NCBI GenBank assembly: GCA_950295325.1
Contig: OX485807.1
Location: 36,610,440-36,674,439 of the forward strand
Source of the DNA: Polytrichum commune
Lineage: Eukaryota; Streptophyta; Polytrichopsida; Polytrichales; Polytrichaceae
Length of the DNA stretch: 64,000 nucleotides
Reading direction: 5' to 3'
Both the position numbers and the translations under genes were made by a program. The notes below the pieces were generated by a model. The model was not told where the DNA came from and searched no databases. It was given only the letters and a program-made list of their open reading frames with translations. The stretch's first letter is position 1, and the number at the start of each line of letters is the position of its first letter. This document shows, piece after piece, positions 1 to 11,901 of the stretch.

Positions 1-293
1 TTGGTAGTTCCAACTCTACGGGGCATGGTACACTGTGGGACATTCTTCGCTCCTGAATTAGGGAAGCCACATAATAATCTCATCCCTCGAACTCATCAAA
101 ACACAATGTTCTGATAGAGTCACTCATTGAACCACCGGAGCCAATTTATCTCAAGGTTTAAATGGACGAGAGCGTAAGGCAGTGGTGTGGAGTACAGGAT
201 TTTGGAAACCATTAGAACCAAACCTGACCGAATTTGGCAGGCTCCGATGTTGCAACAGTAGCACCCATTTGTCGCTGCAAGTGTGTACGGTTT
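1..293. other. No gene recognised at left edge
   Basis: I see no coding frame with recognisable homology and no clear repeat here. It is probably the promoter and 5' region of the SUN-domain gene that starts at 441. Confidence 0.4.
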
Positions 294-450
294 GGAAATT
301 GGAACACAAGGAGGTCAAGAGAGTTTTTTAGACATAGAGTGCATGACTTGAGGATTGGAATACGAGGAGGGTAATAGAGTTCATATATAGTGTATGATTT
401 GAAAATTGGAATACAAGGAGGTTAAGCGAGTGTTTTAGCCATGTCTGCAA
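294..450. repeat. Three-copy degenerate tandem repeat overlapping the SUN start codon
   Basis: Three imperfect copies of a 48-58 bp unit lie at about 294-351, 352-402 and 403-450. Each contains a variant of TTGGAATACAAGGAGGTTAA followed by GAGTTTTTTAGACAT or a related string. The ATG of the SUN gene at 441 falls in the third copy, at the place where copy 1 reads ACATAG. This is direct sequence observation; any function is unknown. Confidence 0.7.
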
Positions 451-3400
451 CCACAGCGCCGGCAGCTGCTGCCAATGCGTTAACAGGGGGCATAAGTTCA
501 GACAAAGGGGCGGCAGCAGCCTCAGCAGCTGTGAAGCCTAGGAAGAGAACTACAACATCAAGAAGTGGGTCAGAGGCAACCGAGACTCCCCTAATAACCA
601 CAACTCCCACTGCCGTGACTCGAGCAAGGAGAACACGAGAACTTGCCCCTTCAAAAGCCCTTGGGGAAGCTGCAGACCTTGCATATTCCAGGGACTTGAC
701 TGTGGTGGACGAAGGAGCAGTGTTGGAAACTCCTAGACAGAAGGGTATTGTGGAAGCTTCGGAACGAAGCTCCCCTGTGAAGCATAAAGTGGTGAAGCCT
801 GCTGCTGCCGCTGTGCATAGAGGGACCGGCGGGGTGCATCATAAGGAGAGGACTAATAATAATAAGAGGTCCATATGGGATGTGATGGGTCATTTGTTCT
901 CTCGCGTCTTTTTGGTTCTTGTTGTAGGCGTAGGGTTGGGAACTACTGCATGGAGCATGAGGGCTAAGCCTCCTGTGGTGCACCGGGATGTGTCTGCTTC
1001 CGAAATTGAGAAACTGGAGGAGTTTGTGACCAAGACTACCAAGTGGATGCAGGTCAGGGGATGTAATTCTTCCTTATTGTTTTGGGTGGGAATGGGTTAA
1101 TTTGAGAAAAATCAGTTTTGGTTGTTTCTTCATATGCTGGAATGATCGATTTACATCACTTGAAGTAAGCGGGTCTTAAACGGACACTTTTCACTCTGCA
1201 CATACTTCTCGCAGGATATGGAATACGTAATTAGTGCGAGATAATTTGCATCCTCAAGTCTTTCCCGTAGCCACTCTCCTCATAAATTTCGGTGCTCGTG
1301 TGAATATCCTATTCATTATCAAAGTGAAGATTCTCTGAGTTACTAAATGATCGTATAGGTCCCTCCAGTTATGTCCACTATTGCATTTAGATTCGTTAAC
1401 GAATTTTGAGCACATGTCTTTTTGGTGACCGTTCAGTGTCACACCCAACTATACACCATTTAAGTATAGGTGTCCATTGAAGATCAAGCACCAAATTAGG
1501 CACATCTACCTTAAGTAACATCAAGTTCACCAGGAAACTTTTGACACGCTTACATAGTAGTAGCCATGAATGCTTTTTAGTTTGCACAGGTATTCTTTCT
1601 GCCACATCACCAAGTATTGCAGTTCTCGGTTAAGAATGCATAAGTGGTTTATAAAAGTAATCACTTATGCAGAAATAATTTCTTTCTCTGGAGTACACAG
1701 GGAGAGCTCACAGAATGTAAACTCGCTGGTTCGCTAGCCCTACGTAGCAGGATAGTTTTGCTATCTCGTTTTATGGACCGCAATCCTCATTCGGGGTGCC
1801 GTTTCTGTAGAATGAAAATTAGAGAAGAATTTGTTGTTTATTTCATTCAAACGGTGGATTGATCACATCAACTAACATCAAGCTCACCTAGTAACTTTTC
1901 ACACGCTTACTGGTAGTCATCATTACTTTTGCCACTCAAGCCTTGGTTGCACAGGTCTTTCTGCCACATTATCAAGTATTGCATTTCTGGGTTACCACAT
2001 AATTGATTCATAAATATTACCATTTATGATTGAGAATAAATACATGGTAATATTCTCCTCTGGAGTACCCAGGGAATGGGAGCTTACATGAATTTAGTCG
2101 TAGCAGGATAGTTTTGCTATCTCGGTAGATGGGCATTATGTTGTAAGACCTCATGATGTACTGACTGTTTTTGTTCTTCCCTTTATTATGACATCTCTGT
2201 GCCACTTTTGGTTTTTAGAAATGAATGTTAGCAGGGTACTAAAGAAAGGAGCACAGTAGTCTTAGGGTGAAAAGGCTCTTTATTTTGCCTTCCTTTTTCT
2301 AGTGTCTCTATCTTGCCGCTAAAAATGATGGATGTAAGGAAATGACAAAAACCATAGAGATAGTAACTTGACAAACAGTGCAATTTGCGAGAAGTACAGT
2401 AGTGCTCTTGAGTGTGAGAGAGGCCCTCCTTCTCATACATGTCAATAATTGAAGTACTGAAGTTTTTCTTCATGTTTGTGCAGGTTCAGTTGGAGGTGAT
2501 TGACATGAAAATTGGAAAAGAGGCAAATGAGATTAGGGATGAAATGAAACAGAAATTTGAATCCCAAGTGGCACATTTTAGCACAGAGGTGAAGGGTTTG
2601 AAGTCACAGGTGGACAGGTTATACCAGAATGGGGGTCCATTGAACAGAATTGAAGCTATTGAACTCATGAAATCAGTGGTCAACCGGCGGGCTGCAGAGG
2701 GTAGTACTGGCCATTCCTTTAGTTTAGAAGACGTTCGGTCCGTTGCGCGCAGAATGGTGTTGACGGAAATCGAAAAGCATGCAGCCGATGGGATCGGGCG
2801 GCCAGATTATGCGCTGGCAAGTGGAGGTGGAAGAATTATAGATCACTCAGAAGGCTACATGCTTAGCCGAACTGGGGATTGGTCCACCATGGCATTCAGC
2901 ATGCTTCCGGGAGCTACAAGGAGGCACCCATTGGCACAGAAGGTTCTGGAACCTAGTTTTGGGGAGCCGGGACAGTGTCTCCCTTTGAAGGGCAGTAATG
3001 TGTTTGTGGAAATTTCTCTACGGACTGCCATTCATCCTGATGCAGTCACTCTTGAGCATGTGTCTAAGGTAATCTTCTTGTTTGTTTATTTGTTAGTGTT
3101 TAATTTCTATCCTTACCCTCTAACTCAAAATGACTTTTGGTCGGGTGTTGGTTGTTTTGCATACAACTCCTTCAGTAGGTTCTCGGTTCATGCTTGGAGG
3201 TAGGTGGAGGTTTCAACAAAGAATATTCCATATTGGTTCATTGAGGGTCAAACTCATTTTGGCGTGCTAAGAGGTGCTAAAATAAGTTGACCCTCAATGA
3301 ACCGAAACAGGTTGCTTATCAATCAAATTCAAACACTACCTCCGAGCATGTACCACAAGTGGAAAGAAATTATGTGACTTTTTATGCAAAACAACCAATG

Positions 3401-3740
3401 GAAATATATGCTGTTCACAACAGGTTTTATTGTGCAGAACGCTGCGTATGATGTGAAAAGTGCACCAAAGGAGTTTCAGGTGTACGGTTGGCGTGAGGTG
3501 CGAGCGGCTGATCGAATTGCGCATCCTGTGGTACATCAGCTACTCGGGAGTTTTATCTATGATACTGATGGGCCGAGTATTCAAACATTTAAGTTATCAG
3601 GAGATGAACTTGGTGGTGAGTTGATAAATGCGGTTCGCCTTCACGTACTGTCCAACCATGGCAATCTGCAGCATACCTGTATTTACCGGTTCCGTGTGCA
3701 CGGTGTGGATCCTTTGACAGCTGTTACTGCAGCCAGATGA
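441..3740 (+). CDS. SUN1: SUN-domain protein, C-terminal SUN type (nuclear envelope LINC complex)
   Basis: Three exons: 441-1052, 2484-3068 and 3438-3740, all joined in phase 0, give 499 aa. The N-terminus is Ala/Ser/Thr-rich with basic clusters at about residues 32-36 (KPRKR) and 61-66, suggesting nuclear targeting. A single membrane segment lies at about 156-172. A predicted coiled-coil stretch follows at about 205-265, and the SUN domain fills about 330-499, ending with the family signature YRFRVHG. Such proteins sit in the inner nuclear membrane and bind KASH proteins in the perinuclear space, linking nucleus to cytoskeleton. The length matches Arabidopsis SUN1/2 (about 450-470 aa). Exon 1 ends CAG|GTCAGG and exon 3 starts GCAG|AAC; both junctions restore conserved family sequence. 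The start at 441 is the first in-frame ATG. Intron 1 carries a tandem duplication and intron 2 a foldback element. SUN1 or SUN2 orthology is not resolved. Confidence 0.9.
1513..2138. repeat. Two-copy tandem duplication in SUN intron 1
   Basis: Copy 1 (about 1513-1782) and copy 2 (about 1871-2138) are diverged direct repeats. Shared blocks occur in the same order: TAACATCAAG(T/C)TCACC, TTTCTGCCACAT, CAAGTATTGCA, CTGGAGTAC(A/C)CAGGGA and GTAGCAGGATAGTTTTGCTA. The unit is about 270 bp with a spacing of about 360 bp. It is wholly intronic. Confidence 0.75.
3189..3350. mobile_element. Foldback (MITE-like) element in SUN intron 2
   Basis: A 162-bp imperfect palindrome fills part of the 369-bp intron. 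The outer ends are CATGCTTGGAGGTAG and CTACCTCCGAGCATG; the inner arms are GGTTCATTGAGGGTCAA and TTGACCCTCAATGAACC. The loop is about 14 nt. No target duplication was identified, so the class is unknown. The arms are direct observation; a mobile origin is inference. Confidence 0.6.
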
Positions 3741-4724
3741 TCCAGGGGGGATGTTCATATTGATCACAGTGGTGAATTCTGAAGAAGAAGAGCTCCTGGA
3801 ATTTCTTTTAGGCTTAATCTTGTGAAGGAGCTAAGGATAGGAAGCTGGGCCTTGGCCAGCCTTGCATTTGTCAAGTTTCATTTTACCTGTTTTTGGTGAG
3901 GCTGTGTCTGGCTTTCTGTATTGCCAGTTTTTCCCATGGCTGTACAATCTGGCTTTTCTTTAGAGACTATTGGAGCCCACTAAGTTTAGAAACGTTCCGT
4001 CAAATGTACCATTGAGAACTTCATTGATGCAGCAAATAAGAAATATGGGTGGGATTGGAGTGGGGGCGGTGCGCTGTTTTTCTGATTGCAGGAAAACCCG
4101 GCTGTCCACGATCAGACTCGAGAGCCAGGCTCAGGATGGTTTTGTCTGATACTGTATTGGAAGTGATCAAATATCAACAGTTGAATGGTGCCTCTAGTGT
4201 GGGGAACGAGTTCACAGAGAACATTGATGTCCAAACCCTGGCACTTGTGACGAAGAAGAAAGTATATGGTTTGTGATCTGCTTGTGAATATAACTCACAA
4301 GAGGTCACAAAACTCAAATTGTAAAGGTTTTGGTGCTGGAAGTTGTAATTTGAAACAATTGCCGACTTTTTCAGGCAAGCTTGGATTTCCTTTGTTGGTT
4401 CATACGAGCCAGTGGACCAAGGCATCTAGCTCAACTTGTCAATCCATATCAATGCTTGCAAAATTGGTGCAGTAGTGAAGCTGTCAAAACTCATCTGTTG
4501 ACTGAGAAAATCATTATGTACTCCTAGTTGAATTCTATTCTTGCTGTTCATCAGGTGTTCAGACAGATCTGATTATTTCCTTTCTAGTTGGGTAGATATA
4601 ATTGTTCATTTTCGTCATGGATGCCAGATTTTTTGTGTTATCAGGTGAGCTGTATGTAGCTTTACAATGTCTTTCTGCTGAAGAAACTGAATTTAAACCA
4701 GGATGGGGGGTATAAATAAAGCAA
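3741..4724. other. SUN 3' region, no further gene
   Basis: This is presumably 3' UTR and downstream sequence of the SUN gene. Short open frames here have no recognisable homology, and no polyadenylation site can be fixed by eye. Confidence 0.4.
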
Positions 4725-4836
4725 TCTGGTATCCATCTTTATTGGATACCATTCGGCTATCTACAACGAGGATTCACATTTGGATACTAAGTAATGTATG
4801 GGCATTTGATGGTGTTTGTGTTTTCAATACCACTGG
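4725..4836. repeat. Fragment related to the TIR element in HDAC intron 7
   Basis: This stretch aligns with about 20980-21110. Both contain CTGGTATC, CATTCGG(C/G)TATCTA and TTTTC(A/G)ATACCA in the same order. It is a short, diverged copy of the left part of that element. Confidence 0.6.
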
Positions 4837-5379
4837 GGTGAACTTGAGAGCCTCAAAAGAGTCGCAGTGGAATTGGAATTTGCATAACTTCTAGAGTAAA
4901 AACCCTAATTTCTTCCAGAATCGATTAAGCAATTTGTGAGGCTGGGCTGAATATGCAGCTGCAAGTAATCATTTCTCTGGCTTTTGTTGAGTTTGCTCAG
5001 GTAGCAGAACCTGGGAATTGGGGTCTAGCTTTCTTGTTTGCAGCTGGGAAGCTGTGAGGTGTTTCATTTTTCTAGTTTGGATAATAAGCTCGTCCTTTCT
5101 CTTCAGGTTGGAGCACCTTGCTGGCTTAATAACAAGATATTCACCATGAATCTCAATTGATCTCATTTACATAATAAACTTGCAACTGTGTTGTACTCGA
5201 GAAATGTGAATCTCTTTTGCATTCCTAATTATCTTAGTAACAAAGCTATTAAGACAAATCTCATTATAGGTATGTCATAGAACACATCTCTCAAACACAG
5301 TGCCATATGACCTCAAATACATAATAATACCAGTGGAACACAAACTTCACTTGATCAAGGTCACCTTTTGCACCTGTTA

Positions 5380-5515
5380 TTGTTCCCCATTATAATTTTT
5401 GGTCAATGCAGCTATTATTGACCCACAACATTTTTGAGCCCACGATATCATATTATTCAAAACTAGGAATATTGAATCAATGCATTTTAAACATGAAATA
5501 CTGTGGGTTGATAAA
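5380..5515. repeat. Dispersed repeat, copy 1 (partner 13619-13756)
   Basis: Shared blocks with 13619-13756 include TTTTGGTCAATGCA, ATTGACCCACAACATTT and GAGCC. Near the end are ATGAAATACTGTGGGTTGAT here and ATGAAGTACCATGGGTTGAT in the partner. Both copies are in the same orientation. The family is unknown. Confidence 0.6.
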
Positions 5516-7089
5516 TATAAATCAATAAATTTAAGACAGTCTCACATTTTCTATGTACATGTTTAACAATTTATTAGTTTATAAGCCACTTTCTGTTCTA
5601 ACCCACACATAAGATACAATGGGCCATGATATTTTCTAACTGCGTCAACTTTAGCAAACACTAGTGTAGTAGTTTGGAAAGGAATGACCATAAATAAGGT
5701 GCTAGACCAATGGATGAAAAGAAACCCATGGTGGTTTTCTTTTTAATTTTTTTAAAAATTGTGCACACCTAGCAATAGATGTGTTGCTACATTCCTATCT
5801 ATGTCACCTTGGATTCAGTGCAATGTTATCGTGGGTAATATTACCTTCTTTATAAATAAAACACTTACAATGTTTCACTATCACAATTGTTTCAATGTTG
5901 TTGTGTTGCACCAAATAGTGTTTTTGGTTCTCATTTGTTTCCTAAAGGTTCTCAATAATAAAGAATGGAATTCATCATGATTAACATCAAAAATATACTC
6001 TCACCTTGTATTGTATTGATCTTCTTCAAAGAGAATTCTATCATCTCCCTCGAGAATAGGTAGTTAGCATCATTATAATGGACTTTGGGATTAAAATAGA
6101 TGAAAACTAAAGATCAAGGATGGAATACTCTTTCATATAAATCAAAAAACACAATAGAGTTGTCAGAATTGCCCTCCACTTGGATGAGTGACAAGTTATG
6201 TACTAGTTTTCCAAGAATAGAAGATTGGATGATGGGATGATGAGTTGTGGGAGCAGCAACAAGTCATCCACCTACTTGAGCTGATTATTAGTCATAATTG
6301 GTTACTTGTCCAAGTTGAGTGCACTTCATCCACTCTCCTCTTGCTTGTCATGTAGTTCATGGACATAATATGTAAATTGTGGATGATGTCACACCTCCAT
6401 GGATGAAAGCTTAGTGTGAATTATGATAATCCTTCCCTGCGCAAATGAGCGAGTGATCAAGTTATGGTTGCTTGCATAGTTGGTCCTATTTTCTATTTGT
6501 TTTTCAAGGAGGCCTCACTTTACATAATCTCCTTTTGGCTTTTCCGGAGGCATTCTGTTTTCTCAAAACTCTTGCTCATTGTGAAAGGTCGTGTTGTTGC
6601 CATCTTCAAGAAAGTGTGGAAGGTTTTATAAAATAGGACAAGGTCTTTATATGTAGCGAGGCTCTTGAGACATGGCATTGTCAAGAATAAGGCCTCTTGC
6701 TCTCCAAGGGTCCTTATTTCCGATAATGTCATGTCTCTCACACCTCTTCTATTACTTATTGTTATATTAAAGCTAAACTACTTGAGCTTAACACAAGAGT
6801 ACACTAAATAGTCCATACAATGTGAGTTGGAAATTAATGTGTAAATAATTAGCATGGGCCACATTAATTTTCTACGTAGGGTGAAAATAACGTGGGATCC
6901 AAGACCCCATGTCTTCCCCTCCCCAAAGTCTTCATGAAGACTTCCGACCAACAGAATGAATATTGGATATAGGCCAACAGTAGCACAAACTACAATAATC
7001 ACCCACATTCATTGTGTAGGAAAAAAAAATAATGTGACCCACGCTAATTTTCTACTAAAAATTTAGGAAGGACTGAAAAATTATTGTGG

Positions 7090-7128
7090 CCCACACTAAT
7101 AGGATTATTTATGCAGTGTAGTTTGTCT
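7090..7128. repeat. Repeat shared by the E2 and HDAC upstream regions
   Basis: GGCCCACACTAATAGGATTATTTATGCAGTGTAGTTTG-like sequence here resembles CCCACACTAGTGGAACTATTTTGTGTAGTTGG-like sequence at 14735-14765. Each lies a few hundred bases upstream of a gene start (7505 and 15229). It is probably the end of a small dispersed element rather than a shared promoter; the assignment is tentative. Confidence 0.4.
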
Positions 7129-7504
7129 AAAGTTACGTGGATTAAGCTTAGGAAGCGTCATCAATCCTTGTAAGGAGGAAGCCAATGAGTGTTGGGTGAC
7201 AGACAATTCCACCCTCGTTCTCATCACCCAACACCGGAGGCCGGCCCGTCCGGTCTTCCTTGCGCTGCCTTGCTCGGCCCCCTCCGCGCTTTGTTCATGT
7301 CGCCCGCCTCTCAACGCCTGCCCTCCTTCGACCTCCGACACAAATAACACCACAGGGATTCCTCACGCCGCCGTCATCTCCAGTCCCTCAGTGTCTGAGA
7401 GAGAACTCACACGATTCCAAGGAAGGAGGAAGCGAGCGAGAGAGAGAGACGTTTCTGTGCTTAGCTTGGCTTAGCTTGGCATTGCATTGGATTGCATTGC
7501 AGCC

Positions 7505-10500
7505 ATGGCGGCCTCTCTGCAGCTGTCTGTGGCCGCCACGGCCCCCGCCTCCTCCGTGGGTCGTCTTCACTCCTCGTCGTCGTCGTCGACCTTCTTCGGC
7601 AACACCGCCGCGCTCATTGCCGCCCCACGGGGGGCGAGCAGCAGCCGGAGGCATGGCTCGCGGCTCGTGGTGCACGCTAAGATTCGAGAGATTTTCATGC
7701 CGGCGTTGAGCTCCACCATGACGGAGGGCAAGATTGTCTCGTGGGTTAAGAGCGAGGGCGACAAGCTCAGCAAAGGTGCGCAACCGGTTGGTTTCCCTTG
7801 GCTTTTTGTTTGTGGCTTGTCGATTGGATTGGATTGGATGATGTGCGCGCGGGGAAGAACAATGTGACATTGGGTTTGATTGGGTTTTGGAGTGGATGTT
7901 GTGCGTGGGGAAGAAGAATGTGTTAGTGGGTTCTGGCTTTTTGAGTTTTGTGGGGTTTTGATTGGAGGGTGTGTGGGAGGAGGACTGGGGGGGGCAGAAG
8001 GATGGATGGGTTTTGTATGTTTGTGATTGGATGGAGCGAGGGGAGAAACACGTATTATTGGGTTTTGTAGGTTTCTTGATTGGATGGTGTGCGTGGGGAT
8101 GAACAATGTGAAGAACATTGGGAAGCGTGGTTTTTGATTGAATGGTGTGGGAGAAGAAGTAAATGTCAGTTGGTTTTGTGAGTTGTGTGGGTTTTTGATT
8201 GAATGGTGTGCGGGAAGGAGTATAAGTCATTGAGTTCTTGATTGGAGGTTTCTTCGAGGGAAAAAATGAGCGATTGTGTTTTGTAAGTTTTTCGATTGAA
8301 TGGTGTGCAGGGGGAAGAGGAACGTGTCATTTGGTTTTGTTGTTTCCAATTAAATGGTGGGGGAGTGAGTATGTGTCAATGGGTTTTGTAGTTTTCGATT
8401 GGATGGTGTGCGGGAAGAAATATATGTCATTGGGTTTTTCAGGGTTTATGATTGGAGGTTCTTGGAGGGCGGAATATGTGATGGTATTGTGTAGGTTTTC
8501 CGATTGGATGGTCTGCACGGGCAAGAGGAATGTGGCATTGGGTTTTGTGGCTCTTTGATTGGATGGTATGCGGGGAAGAACATTACACTAAGTTTCGTGG
8601 GTTTTTAATTGGATGGTGTGCATGGAAGGATAAATGTGTGATTGGGGTTTTGTGGTTTTGGATTCTATGTGGCGGATCGTCATCTCATTCCGACATTGGG
8701 GATGGATTGGCGTTACTTACTGATCATCACATCACATGACAGGGGAGAGTGTCGTGGTGGTGGAGTCCGACAAGGCAGACATGGACGTGGAGACATTCTA
8801 TGATGGTTACCTGGCCTGCATTGTAGTGGAAGAAGGGGAAGTTGCACCCGTGGGAGCTGCCATTGGACTTCTTGCCGAGACAGAGGCCGAAATTGCAGAG
8901 GCCAAGGCAAAGGGTCAAGCAGGAAGCACAGCTGCTACTCCATCACCACCCTCACCTGTTGAGACAGCCGCAGTGGCCCCTCCTGCGGCCCCTGCGATGC
9001 CATCACCAGTAGCTGCTGTCCAAATTGCTCCTGCTCCAGCAGTAGTTGAGGAGGAGGCAGGGGAGAAGAGAATTATTGCCACACCCTATGCCAAGAAGCT
9101 TGCCAAACAGTTCAAGCTTAACCTTGCCACAGTCACAGGCTCTGGACCCAATGGGCGCATCACAGGAACTGATGTGGAGATGGCTGCTGGCAAGCCTGTT
9201 TCTGCCACTCCCCTTCAGATTCAACCCACTGCTGTTGCCCCCAGTGTCCCTGCTGCTGCCACCAGTGCCCCTGCTGCTGCCAGGGCTGCTGCCCCTGCCA
9301 CTACCCCTACTGCTGCTCCTGCTGGCTCTGTGGCCTTCACTTCAATGCAGGCAGGTGTGGCCCGCAACATGGTGGATAGCATGTCTGTCCCCACTTTCCG
9401 TGTCGGCTACACCATCACCACTGATGCCCTGGATGCCCTCTACAAGAAGGTGGGTAGGTTGATCCACACACAATGACTTCTGTCCAATTCCCATTCTTTA
9501 TGCAATTTCCAGATTAGTTGCTTAGGGATTGCATTAGGTTGTTGTCCTCGACAAAACTAATTTCAGGGTTTGGTCTCATGTCCCTTGGTTTCCTTGGGTC
9601 TGTCAAAATTGAGGTCTTAATACACATGCTCTCCAGGCAACATTTTGCGAAGTCTTTTGCAGTACTTCTCCTCTGGAGATCAGTACCAGAAACTTAAGAC
9701 AAGGATCCAGTGTTGGGAACAGATGATAAAGCCACCATTAGGCTACTGCCACATGTGTGTTTTGTTTTCTGTATCATTCTAGTTTGTTCTGGATTATTTT
9801 TCTCTTTTGATTGTTATTTTATGGTTTATTGGTTACCTTTATCTGTCACTGTTGTTTGAGCATTGACAAGGATATTTAGTTGCTTATTACATTCCCTAGT
9901 GGCACTCCGTGTTGGATTGTTGACACAAAGTTCCAAGTTGATTGAGACTTGGTTTGTGATCTCTTGTTAATTATCATACCTCGTCAAGGTGCTACGACTC
10001 TGCAAACCTATAGGCCTGTCTGTAGCAAGTATATGGTATTAAAGAAAGCATGTAGGTTATAGTCTTGGTAATTGCAGATTCCCTCATGATTGTGTTCATG
10101 TGATCAGTTGGTGACCTTTGTTCCTTTCTCATTGACTCACAGATCAAGTCAAAGGGAGTGACCATGACGGCGCTTCTCGCAAAGGCTTGTGCATTGGCAT
10201 TAGCAAAACACCCAGTTGTGAATGCAAGCTGCAAGGATGGAAAGAGCTTCTCCTACAATGAAGACATCAATATCGCTGTTGCTGTTGCTATGGATGGTGG
10301 CCTGCTCACTCCCGTTCTACAGAATGCAGACCAGGTATGCTGTTGTTGGTGCACCTTTGAATTGCACCTCTTTTGGAGATTGTTTCACTCAAGTATAGGA
10401 TAGGCCAACTCAGTTTTTAAACTTCCAAGTGTTGTTTTTCTCTGATTAGGGTGCATTTGGCAATGACAAGTGTGTTCTGGATTGGTTTTAGCGTTTCTTA

Positions 10501-11901
10501 TTATGTGATCTGGGTGGTAGACATCTGAATGTTCACGTGATGGAAACTACATGAATATGACCTGTTTCAAAGCAATGGATGTAGCATTTGACAATATTCA
10601 ATGACAACTTTTGTGCAGGTTGACATCTACTCTTTGTCTCGCAAGTGGAAGGAGCTTGTTGACAAAGCCAGGGCTGGCAAGCTATCTCCACAAGAATATA
10701 ACTCAGGTCTTGAGCCTTAAGCCATCAGTTTTTTTGCAGTTCAAATGTACTCAGGGATGAATTGCTGGGAACTCGTGACAAGTATCTGTTGCATTCTTGA
10801 TGTTAGCTATAGGTACTTTGCGGGTCAAGGTACTATATTATGTCTGCAACCTACAGTGAAAATCTAGACTTCACAATTGACTGCCTCGACTAGCTTCTAC
10901 CTGTGAAGCTTTAAATGCTTTTGTGGGCTTTTTCCTGCATTGAAGAACATGCAATCTCACTCAGAAAATAATTTAGTCCACACAGGATCACTATTCCTCA
11001 ATTCTGGCATTGAGTCTCTTGCATTGGACTTACATAGAACATATACTTGTATTTCACCTATTTATTGGTCCGTAGGTTGGAATTTGGTATAGGATATATT
11101 TGAAGTTTATGGCACACAGTTACAACCTGGTCATTTCTGATGCACACATATGCTTTATTTGTTTGGCTGCAGGAACTTTTGTTCTCTCGAATCTTGGAAT
11201 GTTTGGAGTGGACCGATTTGATGCCATATTGCCCCCTGGCATTGTAAGTGCTTTTTTTCTAACTGTTGTAGCAATGTACTGAATCATGTGACTGACTTTC
11301 TGATTTTCCTATTTTTCTAAAGGGACATTACAATTTCATAGAGTCGCTGTAGTTGGTGTATGTTCCACCAGATACATGGATTGATCTCACTGGTGAATTT
11401 GAGCAGTTGAATTTGTGTTTCTTTAGCTCGAATTTTCATTCCCAAAAGTGGTAGTGGTGAACAGCTGCTATTGTGTTAAAAGGTCAGACATAGTTAGATG
11501 AGCTGATGTCACCTGGATGAACATTGAGCAGGGTGCAATCATGGCGGTGGGAGCATCTACTCCGACTGTAGTGGCTACAGGAAATGGCTTGTTTGGTGTA
11601 AAGAACAGGATGCAGGTAATTGATTATTTTTTGACAACCTGATTTATCTGTGATCTTTTGACGCCTTTGATTGAAGAGATGGTGGAATCGATAACGCATC
11701 TCACTTTCATTGCAATTGTTTAGAAGAAGCTATTTTGTAACTTTAGGAGAACAACCTTGTTGTAAGTTACCTGACCTGTAAAAATGTGGTTGGCAGGTGA
11801 ACGTTACTGCTGATCATAGGATCATCTATGGCGGGGACTTAGCAGTGTTCTTGCAAACACTGGCATCAATCATTGAAGACCCAAAAGATTTAACCTTGTG
11901 A
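7505..11901 (+). CDS. LTA2: Plastid dihydrolipoyllysine acetyltransferase (E2 of plastid pyruvate dehydrogenase complex)
   Basis: Seven exons (7505-7775, 8743-9449, 10143-10334, 10619-10706, 11173-11243, 11532-11615, 11797-11901) encode 505 aa. A Ser/Ala-rich transit peptide ends near residue 57. It is followed by one lipoyl domain with the lipoyl-lysine in ESDKADMD (K101), a subunit-binding domain at about 200-238, an Ala/Pro/Thr linker at about 243-295 and the acyltransferase domain to the C-terminus. The catalytic motif is ADHRIIYGGD (His478); Tyr replaces the Asp of bacterial DHRxxDG, as in plant plastid E2s. The enzyme moves acetyl groups to CoA in the stroma, supplying fatty acid synthesis. 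The start at 7505 sits in a strong GCCATGGCG context. Exon 6 has a GAGCAG (NAGNAG) acceptor; CAG is chosen because it keeps the family length. The two large gaps are intron 1 (a minisatellite) and intron 2. Confidence 0.93.
7800..8660. repeat. Intronic minisatellite in E2 intron 1 (about 15 units of 53-60 bp)
   Basis: The intron is filled with variants of GATTGGATGGTGTGCG, then GGGGAAGAA, then ATTGGGTTTTGTGGGTTTT. Recognisable units begin near 7819, 7880, 7960, 8020, 8078, 8132, 8197, 8237, 8292, 8348, 8397, 8450, 8500, 8556 and 8608. The long open frames read from its minus strand are a by-product of the repeat. Confidence 0.85.

Larger units (their letters stand above)
4837..7190. other. 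Gene-free intergenic region with degenerate repeats
   Basis: No gene is supported here. The stretch 5380-5515 is a diverged copy of 13619-13756, sharing TTGACCCACAACATTT and GTGGGTTGAT or similar. The stretch about 6840-7128 contains several variants of TGGCCCACACTAAT that recur at 14640-14765. All open frames here are short and lack recognisable domains. Confidence 0.45.

Noticed and set aside
7487..7504. Upstream non-ATG extension of the E2 reading frame
   Set aside because: The codon at 7487 is TTG; the ATG at 7505 has an excellent context and gives a normal transit peptide.
7388..8230. 280-codon and overlapping 183-codon minus-strand open frames over E2 exon 1 and intron 1
   Set aside because: They are created by the minisatellite period and the GC-rich first exon; the peptide is a repeat of TIQSK/HHPI-like units with no family.
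7800..8660. CRISPR-like regular array
   Set aside because: Units are contiguous and degenerate without unique spacers, inside an intron of a plant gene.
9046..9462. 138-codon plus-strand frame within E2 exon 2
   Set aside because: Out-of-frame shadow of the Ala/Pro linker; Leu/Pro-rich with no motif.
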